Of a DNA stretch of 64,000 nucleotides, positions 41,787 through 50,883 are shown one piece after another. This stretch comes from Geoalkalibacter subterraneus (GTDB lineage Bacteria; Desulfobacterota; Desulfuromonadia; Desulfuromonadales; Geoalkalibacteraceae): the NCBI RefSeq assembly GCF_000827125.1, contig NZ_CP010311.1:2356001-2420000 (forward strand), read 5' to 3'. The stretch's first letter is position 1. Every line of letters begins with the position of its first letter. The translations under genes and the position numbers were made by a program. A model generated the notes under the pieces. The model worked only from the letters and a program-made list of their open reading frames with translations, made no database searches and had not been told where the DNA came from.

Positions 41787-42371
41787 ATGTATTCACCGTT
41801 TAATATCGGCGCTCGCTTCACTATCACTCCGCCGGGAGACGCCTCTGTCGAAGACGAACGCATCCCACTGGTTATCGCCAAAGGGGCATTCGGCTCCGGT
41901 GAACACGAAACCAGCGCCAGCTGCCTGGAAATCCTGGAAGAACTACCACAGGTGCAGGGGGCGCGTGTTCTTGATCTGGGCAGCGGAACCGGCATTCTGG
42001 CCATCGGCGCCCTGCATCTCGGCGCGGCACAGGCAGTCTGCATCGATATCAACCCCGATGCGGTGCGCACCTGCCGCCTCAACTGCGAGCACAACGGCGT
42101 GAGCGAACGGGTCACCCACATTGCCGGCAGCCTGGAGTCCGCCAAGGAGCGTGACTTCGACCTGATCCTCGCCAACATCTACGGTGACCTCCTGGTCGAT
42201 TTCGCACCCGACCTGGTCTCGCGCGCCCGTACCGGGGGACTGCTACTCTTATCAGGGATATTGTGGGAATACAACTTCGAGGTGCGACAACTTTACGAAA
42301 AGCTCGGCTGCCGGGTTGTCAAAAACCGCATGCTGAACGAATTCAGCACGGTGCTGCTGGAAAAGATCTGA
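41787..42371 (+). CDS. PrmA-like methyltransferase lacking N-terminal domain
   Basis: 194 aa. SAM-binding DLGSGTGILAIGALHLGA, then the ILANIYGDLL motif and an early FGSGEHETSASCL, which matches the PrmA AFGTGxHxTT motif but with changes. Ribosomal L11 methyltransferase normally has about 290 aa, including an L11-binding N-terminal domain, which is missing here. So it may methylate another target. GGGAGG precedes the ATG at 41787. Confidence 0.8.
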   Translation: MYSPFNIGARFTITPPGDASVEDERIPLVIAKGAFGSGEHETSASCLEILEELPQVQGARVLDLGSGTGILAIGALHLGAAQAVCIDINPDAVRTCRLNCEHNGVSERVTHIAGSLESAKERDFDLILANIYGDLLVDFAPDLVSRARTGGLLLLSGILWEYNFEVRQLYEKLGCRVVKNRMLNEFSTVLLEKI

Positions 42372-42386
42372 TCCCGAAGTCGCAGG

Positions 42387-42431
42387 AACAGAGAAGGGCA
42401 CTGACTTGAAATCAGTGCCCTTCTCTGTTTT
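42387..42431. terminator. Bidirectional intrinsic terminator between prmA-like gene and valS
   Basis: AACAGAGAAGGGCACTGA pairs perfectly with a segment at 42412-42429 (18 bp) around a 7-base loop, with T-runs on both sides. It ends both convergent genes. Confidence 0.9.
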
Positions 42432-42450
42432 CCTATTGTAGCCAATCACG

Positions 42451-45111
42451 CTATTTCCAGCCCTGAACCCGCTCCAGACTCTGCTGCAGAATCGCCAGTT
42501 TCTCCCGGGCGTCGGCCAACTTGCCGCGGTCTTTTTCGAGTACGGCCGGCGGTGCGTTGGCGACAAACTTTTCGTTGGACAATTTTTTGGTGAAGAAATC
42601 GACATCCTTCTGCACCTTGGCAATCTCCTTGGCGAGACGTTTTTCCTCCTCCTCGACATCGATCAGGCCGGCCATGGGCAGCAGAACCTCGATCTCTCCC
42701 GCAACCTGGGTCGCGGCTTTTTCCGGCCGTTCGATTCCGACGCCGAACTGAAGATCCTCCAACCCGGCGAGGCTTCGGATGTAGTCCTGTCCTTCTCTCA
42801 CAACCTGAGCGTCGCCCTCATTCCTGATATCGAGCACCGCGGTAATGCGACGGCTTGGGGCCACATCCATTTCACCGCGGATATTGCGGATCGCGCGGAT
42901 GACCTCCATCAGAAGCTCCATACGGGCCGGGCCCTCATCGCCGAAAGCGGCATAGGGAGCGCCGGTGGGGTAGTCGGCCTGCATCAGGTAAGATGTGGGC
43001 CGCTCTCCCGGCAGGCACTGCCAGATTTCTTCGGTGATAAAGGGCATGATCGGATGCAACAGCCGCAGCAGCTGCTCAAGCACCACATACAGTACGCTCT
43101 GGGCACGCCTGCGACTCTGTACATCATCCCCGTAAAGATCTCCCTTGGACAACTCAATGTACCAGTCGCAGAAGTTGTGCCAGGTGAAAGCATAAAGGAT
43201 ATTGGCCGCATCGTTGAATTTGTAGTCGGCTAATGCCGCATTGGTGTCGCGGGCCGTCTGGGCGAGACGGGCCAAAATCCACTGATCAGCCTGTGACAGC
43301 TCAAGCTGATCGAGGTTCACATCCTTCGGATCGAACCCTTCCAGATTCATCAGGGTGAACCGCGCAGCATTCCAGAGCTTGTTGGCAAAAGCCTTGTAGC
43401 CGGAAATCCGGTCAGTAGACAATTTAATGTCGCGCCCCATGGCGGCAAAAGCAGAAAGAGTGAAGCGGAACGCGTCGGCGCCGTACTCATCGATGATGGT
43501 CAGGGGATCGATGACATTGCCCTTGCTCTTGCTCATCTTCTGCCCCTGGGCGTCGCGCACCAGGGCGTGGATGTAGACCTCCTTGAAAGGGACCTGATCC
43601 ATGAACCGCAATCCCATCATCATCATGCGGGCCACCCAGAAAAAAAGGATGTCAAAGCCGGTGACCAGGCAAGAGGTGGGATAAAATTTCTTGAGGGTTT
43701 CCGTCTGCTCGGGCCAGCCCATGGTCGAGAAAGGCCACAGGGCAGAGGAAAACCAGGTATCGAGAACATCGGTTTCCTGGCTGATGTCGCTGCTGCCGCA
43801 GTGGGCACAGACAGACGCATCTTCCCGGGACACGGTGATCTCGCCGCAGGCACCGCAGAACCAGGCCGGGATGCGATGCCCCCACCAGATCTGGCGGCTG
43901 ATGCACCAGTCCTGAATGTTGAACATCCACTCGTAGTAGGTCTTCTCCCACTGCTGGGGAACAATGCGGGTTTCACCCTGCTGCACGGCACGGATCGCCT
44001 CTTCAGCCAGCGGCCCGACCTTGACATACCACTGCTTGCTCATATAGGGCTCGATGACCGTCTTGCACCGATAGCATTCACCCACGGCGAGCTTGTGGTC
44101 CTCGATCTTCTCCAGCAACCCTGCAGCTTCCAGGTCGGTCACCACAGCCTTGCGCGCTTCCATGCGGTCCTGCCCCTGGTAGGGGCCGCCGTTTTCGTTG
44201 ATGCGGCCGGATTCATCAAAAATATTGATAAATTCGAGGCCGTGGCGCTTACCGATTTCAAAGTCGTTGAAGTCGTGGGCGGGGGTGATCTTCACCGCGC
44301 CGCTGCCGAACTCGCTGTCCACATACTCATCGAAGATGATGGGGATTTCGCGATTCACCAACGGCAGCATGATGCTCTTGCCTACCAGGTCGGCGTAGCG
44401 CTCATCGTCGGGATGCACGGCCACTGCTGTATCGCCGAGCATGGTTTCGGGGCGGGTGGTGGCCACCACCAGGGTGCGGTCGCTGTCCTTGACCGGGTAA
44501 CGCAGATGCCAGAAATGCCCTTTTTTGTCAGCGTGTTCGACCTCAAGGTCGGAAAGGGCGGTGTGGCAGCGCGGGCACCAGTTGATCAGGCGGTTGTCCC
44601 GGTAAATGAGTTTATCCTCGTACAGGCGGACAAACACTTCCCGCACCGCTTTGGACAGCCCCTCATCCATGGTGAACCGTTCGCGCTCCCAGTCGCAGGA
44701 AGCTCCCAGGCGCTTGAGCTGATTGATGATCTGCCCGCCCGACTCCTCGCGCCACTGCCACACGCGGCGCACGAATTCCTCGCGGCCGAGTTCATGCCGG
44801 TCCTGCCCCTGCTGCGCCAGCTGCTTCTCCACTACGTTCTGGGTGGCGATACCGGCATGGTCGGTACCCGGCATCCATAGAACCTCGTGACCGGTCATGC
44901 GCTTCCAGCGTGCGAGAACATCCTGCAGGGTATTGTTGAGCGCATGGCCCATGTGCAGCACCCCCGTCACATTGGGCGGCGGAATCACAATTGAATAATG
45001 GGGCCTGGGGGAGTTTTCATCGGCATGGAAACAACGGTCCGACTCCCACCGTTGATACCATTTGTCCTCAACCTCGGTCGGCTCATATCCTTTGGGCAGC
45101 ATAGGTTCCAT
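42451..45111 (-). CDS. valS: Valyl-tRNA synthetase
   Basis: 886 aa. HIGH-type motif PPPNVTGVLHMGHALN, KMSKS (GQKMSKSKGNVIDPL), a zinc-like CxxC pair (CGAC / CAHC), anticodon-binding domain and a C-terminal coiled coil (about 820-886) are all present. It charges tRNA-Val. No T-box leader is present in the gap to the next gene. Confidence 0.98.
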   Translation of the reverse strand: MEPMLPKGYEPTEVEDKWYQRWESDRCFHADENSPRPHYSIVIPPPNVTGVLHMGHALNNTLQDVLARWKRMTGHEVLWMPGTDHAGIATQNVVEKQLAQQGQDRHELGREEFVRRVWQWREESGGQIINQLKRLGASCDWERERFTMDEGLSKAVREVFVRLYEDKLIYRDNRLINWCPRCHTALSDLEVEHADKKGHFWHLRYPVKDSDRTLVVATTRPETMLGDTAVAVHPDDERYADLVGKSIMLPLVNREIPIIFDEYVDSEFGSGAVKITPAHDFNDFEIGKRHGLEFINIFDESGRINENGGPYQGQDRMEARKAVVTDLEAAGLLEKIEDHKLAVGECYRCKTVIEPYMSKQWYVKVGPLAEEAIRAVQQGETRIVPQQWEKTYYEWMFNIQDWCISRQIWWGHRIPAWFCGACGEITVSREDASVCAHCGSSDISQETDVLDTWFSSALWPFSTMGWPEQTETLKKFYPTSCLVTGFDILFFWVARMMMMGLRFMDQVPFKEVYIHALVRDAQGQKMSKSKGNVIDPLTIIDEYGADAFRFTLSAFAAMGRDIKLSTDRISGYKAFANKLWNAARFTLMNLEGFDPKDVNLDQLELSQADQWILARLAQTARDTNAALADYKFNDAANILYAFTWHNFCDWYIELSKGDLYGDDVQSRRRAQSVLYVVLEQLLRLLHPIMPFITEEIWQCLPGERPTSYLMQADYPTGAPYAAFGDEGPARMELLMEVIRAIRNIRGEMDVAPSRRITAVLDIRNEGDAQVVREGQDYIRSLAGLEDLQFGVGIERPEKAATQVAGEIEVLLPMAGLIDVEEEEKRLAKEIAKVQKDVDFFTKKLSNEKFVANAPPAVLEKDRGKLADAREKLAILQQSLERVQGWK

Positions 45112-45186
45112 TACAGCGATGTTCCTTTATCAATAAATGGATGATGTAAGGTGTTGAAATCAAAGGCGCCGCAGTGGATAAAGCGG

Positions 45187-45224
45187 CAGAAAAACGAAAT
45201 GGGGATTGTAGCAATCCCCATTTC
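45187..45224 (-). terminator. Intrinsic terminator after the acidic response regulator
   Basis: Minus-strand GAAATGGGGATTG, loop CTA, CAATCCCCATTTC, then GTTTTTC. A 13-bp stem with a short T-run, 40 bases after the regulator stop. Confidence 0.85.
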
Positions 45225-45263
45225 ATCCGTCAATATTGTCAAGCGCGCTCGCCCCTGTGTTCG

Positions 45264-46547
45264 TTATTTCAAAGCGTCCTTGATCTTGCGGATTTCATCC
45301 TTGATCAGGCTCTCCGCCAGGTCGGGCACCACTTCCCAGGCGACTTTTTCCAGAATTGAACCGGCCAGGCGGTTCACCACCTCGTCGGCAACCTTCTGCA
45401 CAATGGCTTCAACCCGTTCTTCATCGAGTTGAGGCGGGGCTGCGGCAACCGTCGCACCGCTCGCTGGAGTGTCCTGTGAGACTGCAGGGAAAGCGAAGGA
45501 ATCGGCAGCGGGCTGCGATACGGCCGGGCCGGTTTCAAGCGTTTCCTCAGATACGGCCCCTGGCTCCTCGTCTTCGACGGTGAAAAACGGTTCTGGTGTT
45601 TGCTGTTGCAGGTCCTGCTCTTCAGAAAACTCATCCGACTGGTCATCTGACAAGAGAGCTGCGAAAGAATCCTCTCGCGATCCCGTTCCAATTTCTTCTT
45701 CGACATCATCGGCCGACTCTGAATTGTCCCAATCCGCGAGAGGGAAAGACTCCTCCTCTTCAGCTTCGGCCAGTCCCTCGCTGAAATCCTTCTCTTCAGG
45801 TGCAGCGGTCGAATCCATTTCTCCCGAGACCAGGCCGAAATCCTCATTCGCCTCATCCTCGACACCCTCCTGGAAAGGGAAGGGGTCGGTTTCATCCGAC
45901 GTAGGACCAGCCTCCTCTTCAAGGATATCCGCATCGTCGAGTTCGAGAATATCCTCCTCATCCTGGCCGTCTACATCCTGAAGGCCGACCGAACCGGAAT
46001 CATACACCGGGGCGGGCTCTTTCTCCGGCGCCATTTCTTCCTCGTCAAAGGAGAACTCGCCCCACACACCGGCCTCCTCGGAGGCGATCTCACTTTCCCC
46101 TTCGGCAGGGAGCTCCGCGTCAACGGGAGGTTCTTCCGCAGAGGGCTGGGCGCTCGCAGGAACGGCGAGAGATTCAGGAGCACGCTGCAGCAGCTTGTTG
46201 ACCTTATCGATCAGCGCCTGTGATTCGAACGGTTTGGCAATCCAGTCATCAGCGCCGCTTGCGCGCGCCTTGTCTTCATCAAACGGCTCGAAGGTGCCGG
46301 ACAGCAAAAGGACGGGAACCCCTTTGAATTGCGAATCCTTTTTTATGGCCTCACACAATTCATAGCCGTCTTTCCCCGGCATCAGCACATCAGCCAGGAT
46401 CAGGTCGGGCTTCTGATCCTGCGCCATCTCAAGCGCCGTATCGCCATTATCCGCGATTGCGAGGTCAACATCCTCATTGGCGAAAGTGATTCCGATCACC
46501 TTTTGAATCGTGATGCTGTCATCGGCCAGCAGCAGTTTTTTGCTCAT
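45264..46547 (-). CDS. Receiver protein with long acidic linker and C-terminal helical segment
   Basis: 427 aa. Receiver domain (1-120) with phospho-Asp53 in LADVLMPGKDGYE. Residues about 125-360 are Glu/Asp/Ser/Pro-rich and probably disordered. The last about 45 residues (VEAIVQKVADEVVNRL to KVAWEVVPDLAE) form a conserved amphipathic helix found at the end of some deltaproteobacterial receiver proteins, an arrangement like RomR. It has no output enzyme, so it may dock to a partner. It lies with two CheW-like genes. Confidence 0.85.
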   Translation of the reverse strand: MSKKLLLADDSITIQKVIGITFANEDVDLAIADNGDTALEMAQDQKPDLILADVLMPGKDGYELCEAIKKDSQFKGVPVLLLSGTFEPFDEDKARASGADDWIAKPFESQALIDKVNKLLQRAPESLAVPASAQPSAEEPPVDAELPAEGESEIASEEAGVWGEFSFDEEEMAPEKEPAPVYDSGSVGLQDVDGQDEEDILELDDADILEEEAGPTSDETDPFPFQEGVEDEANEDFGLVSGEMDSTAAPEEKDFSEGLAEAEEEESFPLADWDNSESADDVEEEIGTGSREDSFAALLSDDQSDEFSEEQDLQQQTPEPFFTVEDEEPGAVSEETLETGPAVSQPAADSFAFPAVSQDTPASGATVAAAPPQLDEERVEAIVQKVADEVVNRLAGSILEKVAWEVVPDLAESLIKDEIRKIKDALK

Positions 46548-46590
46548 TCAAGCCTCCTTGGCGCCGCACCCGGACATGGGACAGCAGTAA

Positions 46591-47016
46591 TCATGGGCAA
46601 TGGGGCAAAAGCCGGTCTATATCCAGAATGGGGTAACGTTCGTTTCGGTAGATCATTTCCTGCGAGCACCCCGGGATCAGTGGTGCTTCACAGGCAGCAA
46701 AGCAATCAACACCAGCGTTCACAATTCTGACAGCGCGATCGCAGGGTAAGCCGACATATCCAAGCTCTGTCGCACAGACAAGAACATATTTTCTTTCCGT
46801 GCAGCAAGCATCCTGCCGAAAATCGTGTTTCGGAATAATTTTTTCAAAATGCAGAACGGGAACCCATTCCTTCTCGAACCGAAAAACGCCATTCATCGAC
46901 GCCCGCATTCGAGGCAGTGGATAAATCCGCGGCCCGGGTTCCACCCTTAGAACTTTCCCGACAGGGATCGTGAGAGCAATGCCACCACAATGAAACAGAC
47001 AGAACTTCTCATTCAT
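46591..47016 (-). CDS. CheW-like protein A
   Basis: 141 aa, mostly one CheW/SH3-like domain (VGKVLRVEPGPRIYPLPRM, PILDIDRLL at the end). Diverged; several Cys residues (Cys6, 10, 72, 73, 81). Links receptors to CheA or to other signalling proteins. No CheA gene in the window. Overlaps the next CheW-like gene by 8 bases. Confidence 0.75.
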   Translation of the reverse strand: MNEKFCLFHCGGIALTIPVGKVLRVEPGPRIYPLPRMRASMNGVFRFEKEWVPVLHFEKIIPKHDFRQDACCTERKYVLVCATELGYVGLPCDRAVRIVNAGVDCFAACEAPLIPGCSQEMIYRNERYPILDIDRLLPHCP

Positions 47017-47440
47017 GACCGCTTACCGCAGACTTTAATTCTTTCGGATCACAAACCACAAGGGGCTCATTACGCCAGAACGCTAAAAGCCGGTAACGCA
47101 CCCGATCACCGTCACAGAGCAGCGGAGGCACATCGCCTATTTCAAATTCCTCTGCGGGGAAAATACCATCGACCGCATCAACCATCAATGCCAGATTTGT
47201 CTCCGCCGCGGCGACAACCAATGCGTTCGTGACTGAACTCCCGTCACTTGGCAGGCACTCAAACCAACTGCGTCCATCAACAACAGGGATTTCGCCACCA
47301 CGCAGCGAAATAGTATCAACAGGGTGACACGGCAGCAAAGAATCGTCGAGAATTTCTACTAAAGAGGAAACCGGCAGGCAAAATCCAAACACGCCTATTC
47401 GAAAGACAAGATACATATTCCTATTCTCACCGGCTGCCAT
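47009..47440 (-). CDS. CheW-like protein B
   Basis: 143 aa. CheW-fold features (FGFCLPVSSLVEILDD, GGEIPVVDGRSWF, CDPKELK). The ATG has AGGAA upstream. It is coupled to CheW-like protein A by overlap and to the acidic receiver protein by position. Two CheW-like proteins plus a receiver resemble an adapter module of a Frz/Dif-like system, but the kinase is not here. Confidence 0.72.
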   Translation of the reverse strand: MAAGENRNMYLVFRIGVFGFCLPVSSLVEILDDSLLPCHPVDTISLRGGEIPVVDGRSWFECLPSDGSSVTNALVVAAAETNLALMVDAVDGIFPAEEFEIGDVPPLLCDGDRVRYRLLAFWRNEPLVVCDPKELKSAVSGHE

Positions 47441-47507
47441 GCAAGACGTTCCTGATGAAACATGAAATAATATAATTAGCTAAAACTAACACCAAAAAGT
47501 CAGGGAG

Positions 47508-47672
47508 TCAACTTTGACGCACTCGCAAAAAACCAGAGGATGGCTAAGCAAAAATTTCGTCCTACAAGGCCTGGTGGTTTTTCAGGGGCGAAGGCATACA
47601 TCAGGTATGTCGAGGTCCTGAAAAAACGCCGTAACGCCGTAGGACGGACTTTTTGCGACGCCATCAACTTTG
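47508..47672. repeat. MITE-like hairpin element with 9-bp direct repeats
   Basis: TCAACTTTG occurs at 47508-47516 and 47664-47672. Between them are imperfect terminal inverted repeats (TCGCAAAAA at 47523-47531 with TTTTTGCGA at 47650-47658), then CGTCCTAC/GTAGGACG, TTTTTCAGG/CCTGAAAAA and CATAC/GTATG nested toward the centre. No transposase. The element lies 67 bases upstream of the cheW-like genes and 31 bases after the dNTPase stop. Confidence 0.7.
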
Positions 47673-47702
47673 TTCACCGCGAATTCAATGGGTTTGGAGA
47701 AG

Positions 47703-48743
47703 TCAGAGAATCTTCCAGGGCTGCGGCAAAAACAGTTCATGGTACAGATTCATTGCATATCGGTCAGTCATCCCCGCAAGGAAATCGGCCGTGGAGACGT
47801 CCATTGAATCACCTTCGCGCCGCCGTCCGCCATAGGCTGTCAACTGCTCCTCGTCCTGCACAAAATACTGGTAAAGTTCACGCAGGATGCGGGCGGCCTT
47901 ATTGAAGTCATCGTGGACGCTGCGGATACGGTAAACATTTTCATAAAGCCAGTCGCGTAAAGAAATAACCGCGTGCGCCATCTCCTGCGACTGACGAATC
48001 TCGCTTCCACCTGCTGCCATGCTGCATTCAATCATGTCGCGCACCATGCGGTCGATACGTCGGCCATGCGTGGCACCCAGCACAGAGACAATATCGCGCG
48101 GCACCTGCTCGAAGGCAATCACTTCTCCGCGCAGGGCATCATCAAGGTCGTGATTGACATAAGCCAGAATATCGCAGCGCCGTACCACCTGCCCCTCAAG
48201 CGTCAGAGGCAAGGCTCCGGGTTGCCCCGGATCGATGGGGCCAATTCCTTTGGAGTGTTTCAGAATGCCGTCACGCACTTCGTATGTCAGATTCAACCCG
48301 TGCCCGTCCTTTTCAAGTTTCTCTACCACACGCAGGCTCTGACGCACATGATGAAAACCATCAGGCACAAGTTCATTGAGCACACGTTCACCGGCATGAC
48401 CAAAAGGTGTATGGCCCAGGTCATGGCCCAGAGCAATCGCTTCCGTCAGATCTTCATTCAGATCGAGGGCACGCGCAACGGTACGTGCAATCTGAGAAAC
48501 CTCAAGAGTATGTGTCAAACGGGTACGATAATGATCGCCCTCAGGAGAAAGGAAAACCTGTGTTTTGTGCTTAAGCCGCCGAAAAGATTTTGAATGGAGA
48601 ATTTTGTCCCGGTCATGCTGAAAGACAGTGCGGACACTGCATTGTTCCTCAGTTTCTTCCCTGCCTCGTGAGTCAAAACTTTTCACTGCAAAAGGGGAAA
48701 GAACAGACCGCTCTCTTTCTTCTATTTTTCTTCTTATGTCCAT
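47703..48743 (-). CDS. dgt: dGTPase-like dNTP triphosphohydrolase
   Basis: 346 aa HD-domain protein. HTLEVSQIARTVARAL and the HD pair in IALGHDLGHTPFGH identify it, with the N-terminal SPFAVKSFDSRGREETEE typical of type-2 dGTPases. It cleaves dNTPs to nucleoside and triphosphate, perhaps in DNA-replication control or phage defence (inference). ATG at 48743 has GGAA upstream. Confidence 0.93.
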   Translation of the reverse strand: MDIRRKIEERERSVLSPFAVKSFDSRGREETEEQCSVRTVFQHDRDKILHSKSFRRLKHKTQVFLSPEGDHYRTRLTHTLEVSQIARTVARALDLNEDLTEAIALGHDLGHTPFGHAGERVLNELVPDGFHHVRQSLRVVEKLEKDGHGLNLTYEVRDGILKHSKGIGPIDPGQPGALPLTLEGQVVRRCDILAYVNHDLDDALRGEVIAFEQVPRDIVSVLGATHGRRIDRMVRDMIECSMAAGGSEIRQSQEMAHAVISLRDWLYENVYRIRSVHDDFNKAARILRELYQYFVQDEEQLTAYGGRRREGDSMDVSTADFLAGMTDRYAMNLYHELFLPQPWKIL

Positions 48744-48955
48744 ACAGTTTACTTTCCAGAGCAAAAGAAAGACATCAGGGTGTGGTTATTTATATTGACG
48801 TTGGCAGAACAGAAACAGATCCTGTTTACAAAATAAAAGCTACAGTTCGACATTTTTACTTGATTTTATATGCAATTTTTGTATTTTCTGAAACTATAGA
48901 AACGAAACATTAATCGAACTTTCGGCAAAACAACAACTCTGGAGGACGGAACACA

Positions 48956-49393
48956 ATGCCTACACTTCTTGAAATGGCTGCTGAAATCGTGGCGGCTCAT
49001 GCATCAACCACACAAATGACAAAAGAAGACCTGGTCGCTGAACTTGCTGAAATTCACAATGCTCTGCAGGCCATTGAAAAAGGCGAATCCATTTCGGTTG
49101 GAGAAACTGACCAGGCGCAGAGTGATGCACCGGTCATTTCACGCAAAAAGGCTTTCGGAAAAGACAAGATCACCTGCATGTTGTGTGGCAAAGAGATGAA
49201 AACCCTCTCCCGCCACCTCAAAACCGCCCATGACATGAAACCGACCGAATACCGCAAGCGCTTCGACATCCCGCGCACTCAACCGCTTGCCGCCCGCAAT
49301 TATTCTGAAAGCCGGCGGGAAATGGCCAAGGAACGCGGACTCGGAGAGAACCTGGCCAAGGCCCGCGCGGCACGCGCCAAGAAAAACGAATAG
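48956..49393 (+). CDS. MucR/Ros-family zinc-finger transcriptional regulator
   Basis: 145 aa. The zinc finger CMLCGKEMKTLSRHLKTAH (Cys-x2-Cys-x9-His-x4-His) and the following KPTEYRKRFDIP tract match MucR. MucR proteins are AT-rich-DNA binding regulators, usual in alphaproteobacteria but also found in deltaproteobacteria. A clear GGAGG precedes the ATG. Regulated genes are unknown. Confidence 0.9.
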   Translation: MPTLLEMAAEIVAAHASTTQMTKEDLVAELAEIHNALQAIEKGESISVGETDQAQSDAPVISRKKAFGKDKITCMLCGKEMKTLSRHLKTAHDMKPTEYRKRFDIPRTQPLAARNYSESRREMAKERGLGENLAKARAARAKKNE

Positions 49394-49419
49394 ATTTTAT
49401 CAGCAACCTATCCATTTCG

Positions 49420-49460
49420 CCCCGGGCGGTGACCAGAATTGATCATCGCCTGGGATTTTT
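49420..49460 (+). terminator. Intrinsic terminator after mucR
   Basis: CCCGGGCGGTGA pairs with TCATCGCCTGGG (two wobble/mismatch positions) and is followed by TTTTT. Confidence 0.7.
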
Positions 49461-49513
49461 ACATTGAGGAGCAGAAGACCGGGCCGGTCCTCACGCGACA
49501 ATCAAAAATATGA

Positions 49514-49909
49514 TCAAAACAGGTTGAAGGAGATCGACTTGATTCGAACACCATCCTCATTCAAGATCTCCACTCTCCAGTCTCCGGTCCATTCCGGCAG
49601 GATATTCTTGGATGACCAGGTGCGCCAGTAGGAAGACCGCACCGGCAGAGTGATGCGTGCCATCTCCTCATCTTCGTAATACCACACATGGCTCACCGAA
49701 GTTTCTTCAAGCGCACCCTCAATCCGTGTGAAACAGTAGATTTTCCCCACGTCCGACGAGTAGCTTTCGATGGCATCCACCGGCGAGCGATCGATTATAT
49801 CGGTGGTGATCACCGCCTCGCTGACCTCAAGTGCCCAGACATTGGTTGCCGCCATAAAAAAGAAAACAGACCACAGAATCAGAAAAACCGCCCTGTTGCG
49901 AACCGCCAT
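49514..49909 (-). CDS. DUF2914-type secreted protein
   Basis: 131 aa. A signal peptide (about 1-27, ending NVWA) precedes a compact beta-rich domain with GKIYCFTRIEG, HVWYYEDEEMARI and WRTWSSK-type segments, consistent with DUF2914. ATG at 49909 has AGGAG. Function unknown; convergent with mucR. Confidence 0.75.
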   Translation of the reverse strand: MAVRNRAVFLILWSVFFFMAATNVWALEVSEAVITTDIIDRSPVDAIESYSSDVGKIYCFTRIEGALEETSVSHVWYYEDEEMARITLPVRSSYWRTWSSKNILPEWTGDWRVEILNEDGVRIKSISFNLF

Positions 49910-50021
49910 GTGAATTTCTCCTTGCTGCATTTGAAAATCGGATTTTATCTGTCCTTATAGCATAAATTCCCTACTTTTTGGACAGCTGTTTAGCGAAAAA
50001 TCATTAAATCATACATTGCAC

Positions 50022-50050
50022 TTGACCTGCAGAAAAAAAATGATTAGAGT
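50022..50050 (+). promoter_or_regulatory. Candidate sigma70 promoter for the PilZ gene
   Basis: TTGACC and TAGAGT lie 17 bases apart in a very AT-rich stretch, 66 bases before the PilZ ATG. Confidence 0.4.
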
Positions 50051-50115
50051 TTAATAAATATACATATACTTTCAAGGTTAAGAGGTTCACTGATTTCACA
50101 CTAAGGGGCGGATCG

Positions 50116-50883
50116 ATGAAACGGGTTCTGGTTGCGTCGAAGCATCAACATCTTCTGTCAAACCTCGATATGGTCCTCAAACACTGGGGATATCGTTCGC
50201 TGACTTCGCATCATCACGACGACATTCTGGAACAGCTCGAAACGACAGAGCCGGATCTGGTGATATTTGATGCACCCTGGTTGAGAGAGAACCAGTCCCA
50301 TCTCACCCCCTTGCTCCCCCTGCTTGAACGCCGCAGCAAAACACATTATGCAATCCTGGAGGATGAAGAGACCCCTTCACCGGAACTTTCTTCTCGACTC
50401 CCGCAAAAACGGGTTGCGGCGGACATTTTTTCCATTTACAGCCTGACTCAGTCCCTGCTCCAGAACCATCCGCGCAGACGGCTCAGAACCGGGGTACATC
50501 TGCCGGGCATGTTTCGGCGCCAGGGGCGGTGCTGGAATATGGGGCAGATCATGACCCTGGGTACCGGGGGCATGTTTATCCAATCTGGCTTTCACCTTCA
50601 GCGCGATGAGGCGCTGCACCTCTGCATCCCCCTGCTTGGAATGAAACGGGAAATCGAAATAAGCGGACGTGTCCTTTACGCGATTGAACCCTGCCAGGAA
50701 AACAACTACCGCCAGGGCTACGGCATCGAATTCGAGGGGCTGGTCAATGAAACTGCACATGCCCTGCGCCGTTTCGTGGCCGGCTGTTTTCTTCACGGAA
50801 TCGAAAACGATCAAACGTCAAATCCTGAAATATTTTTCACTCCTGCAAATCCCGAATACTCTTTGCAAAAGATGGCCGTTTGA
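50116..50883 (+). CDS. Receiver-like plus PilZ-domain protein
   Basis: 255 aa. N-terminal about 110 residues have a response-regulator-like fold (VLVASKHQHLLSNLDMVLKH, DLVIFDAPW) without a clear set of acidic residues for phosphorylation. The C-terminal PilZ domain has the RRRLRTG arginine box (about 119-125), while the second box reads TLGTGG instead of D/N-x-S-x-x-G. It may bind c-di-GMP weakly or act as a protein-binding domain. Upstream region AT-rich. Confidence 0.8.
   Translation: MKRVLVASKHQHLLSNLDMVLKHWGYRSLTSHHHDDILEQLETTEPDLVIFDAPWLRENQSHLTPLLPLLERRSKTHYAILEDEETPSPELSSRLPQKRVAADIFSIYSLTQSLLQNHPRRRLRTGVHLPGMFRRQGRCWNMGQIMTLGTGGMFIQSGFHLQRDEALHLCIPLLGMKREIEISGRVLYAIEPCQENNYRQGYGIEFEGLVNETAHALRRFVAGCFLHGIENDQTSNPEIFFTPANPEYSLQKMAV

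Noticed and set aside
43567-44880. 437-codon open frame opposite valS
   Set aside because: Antisense shadow of valS, with no domain and in a high G+C gene.
45112-45263. T-box leader before valS
   Set aside because: No specifier loop or T-box sequence; the hairpin at 45187-45224 belongs to the preceding gene.
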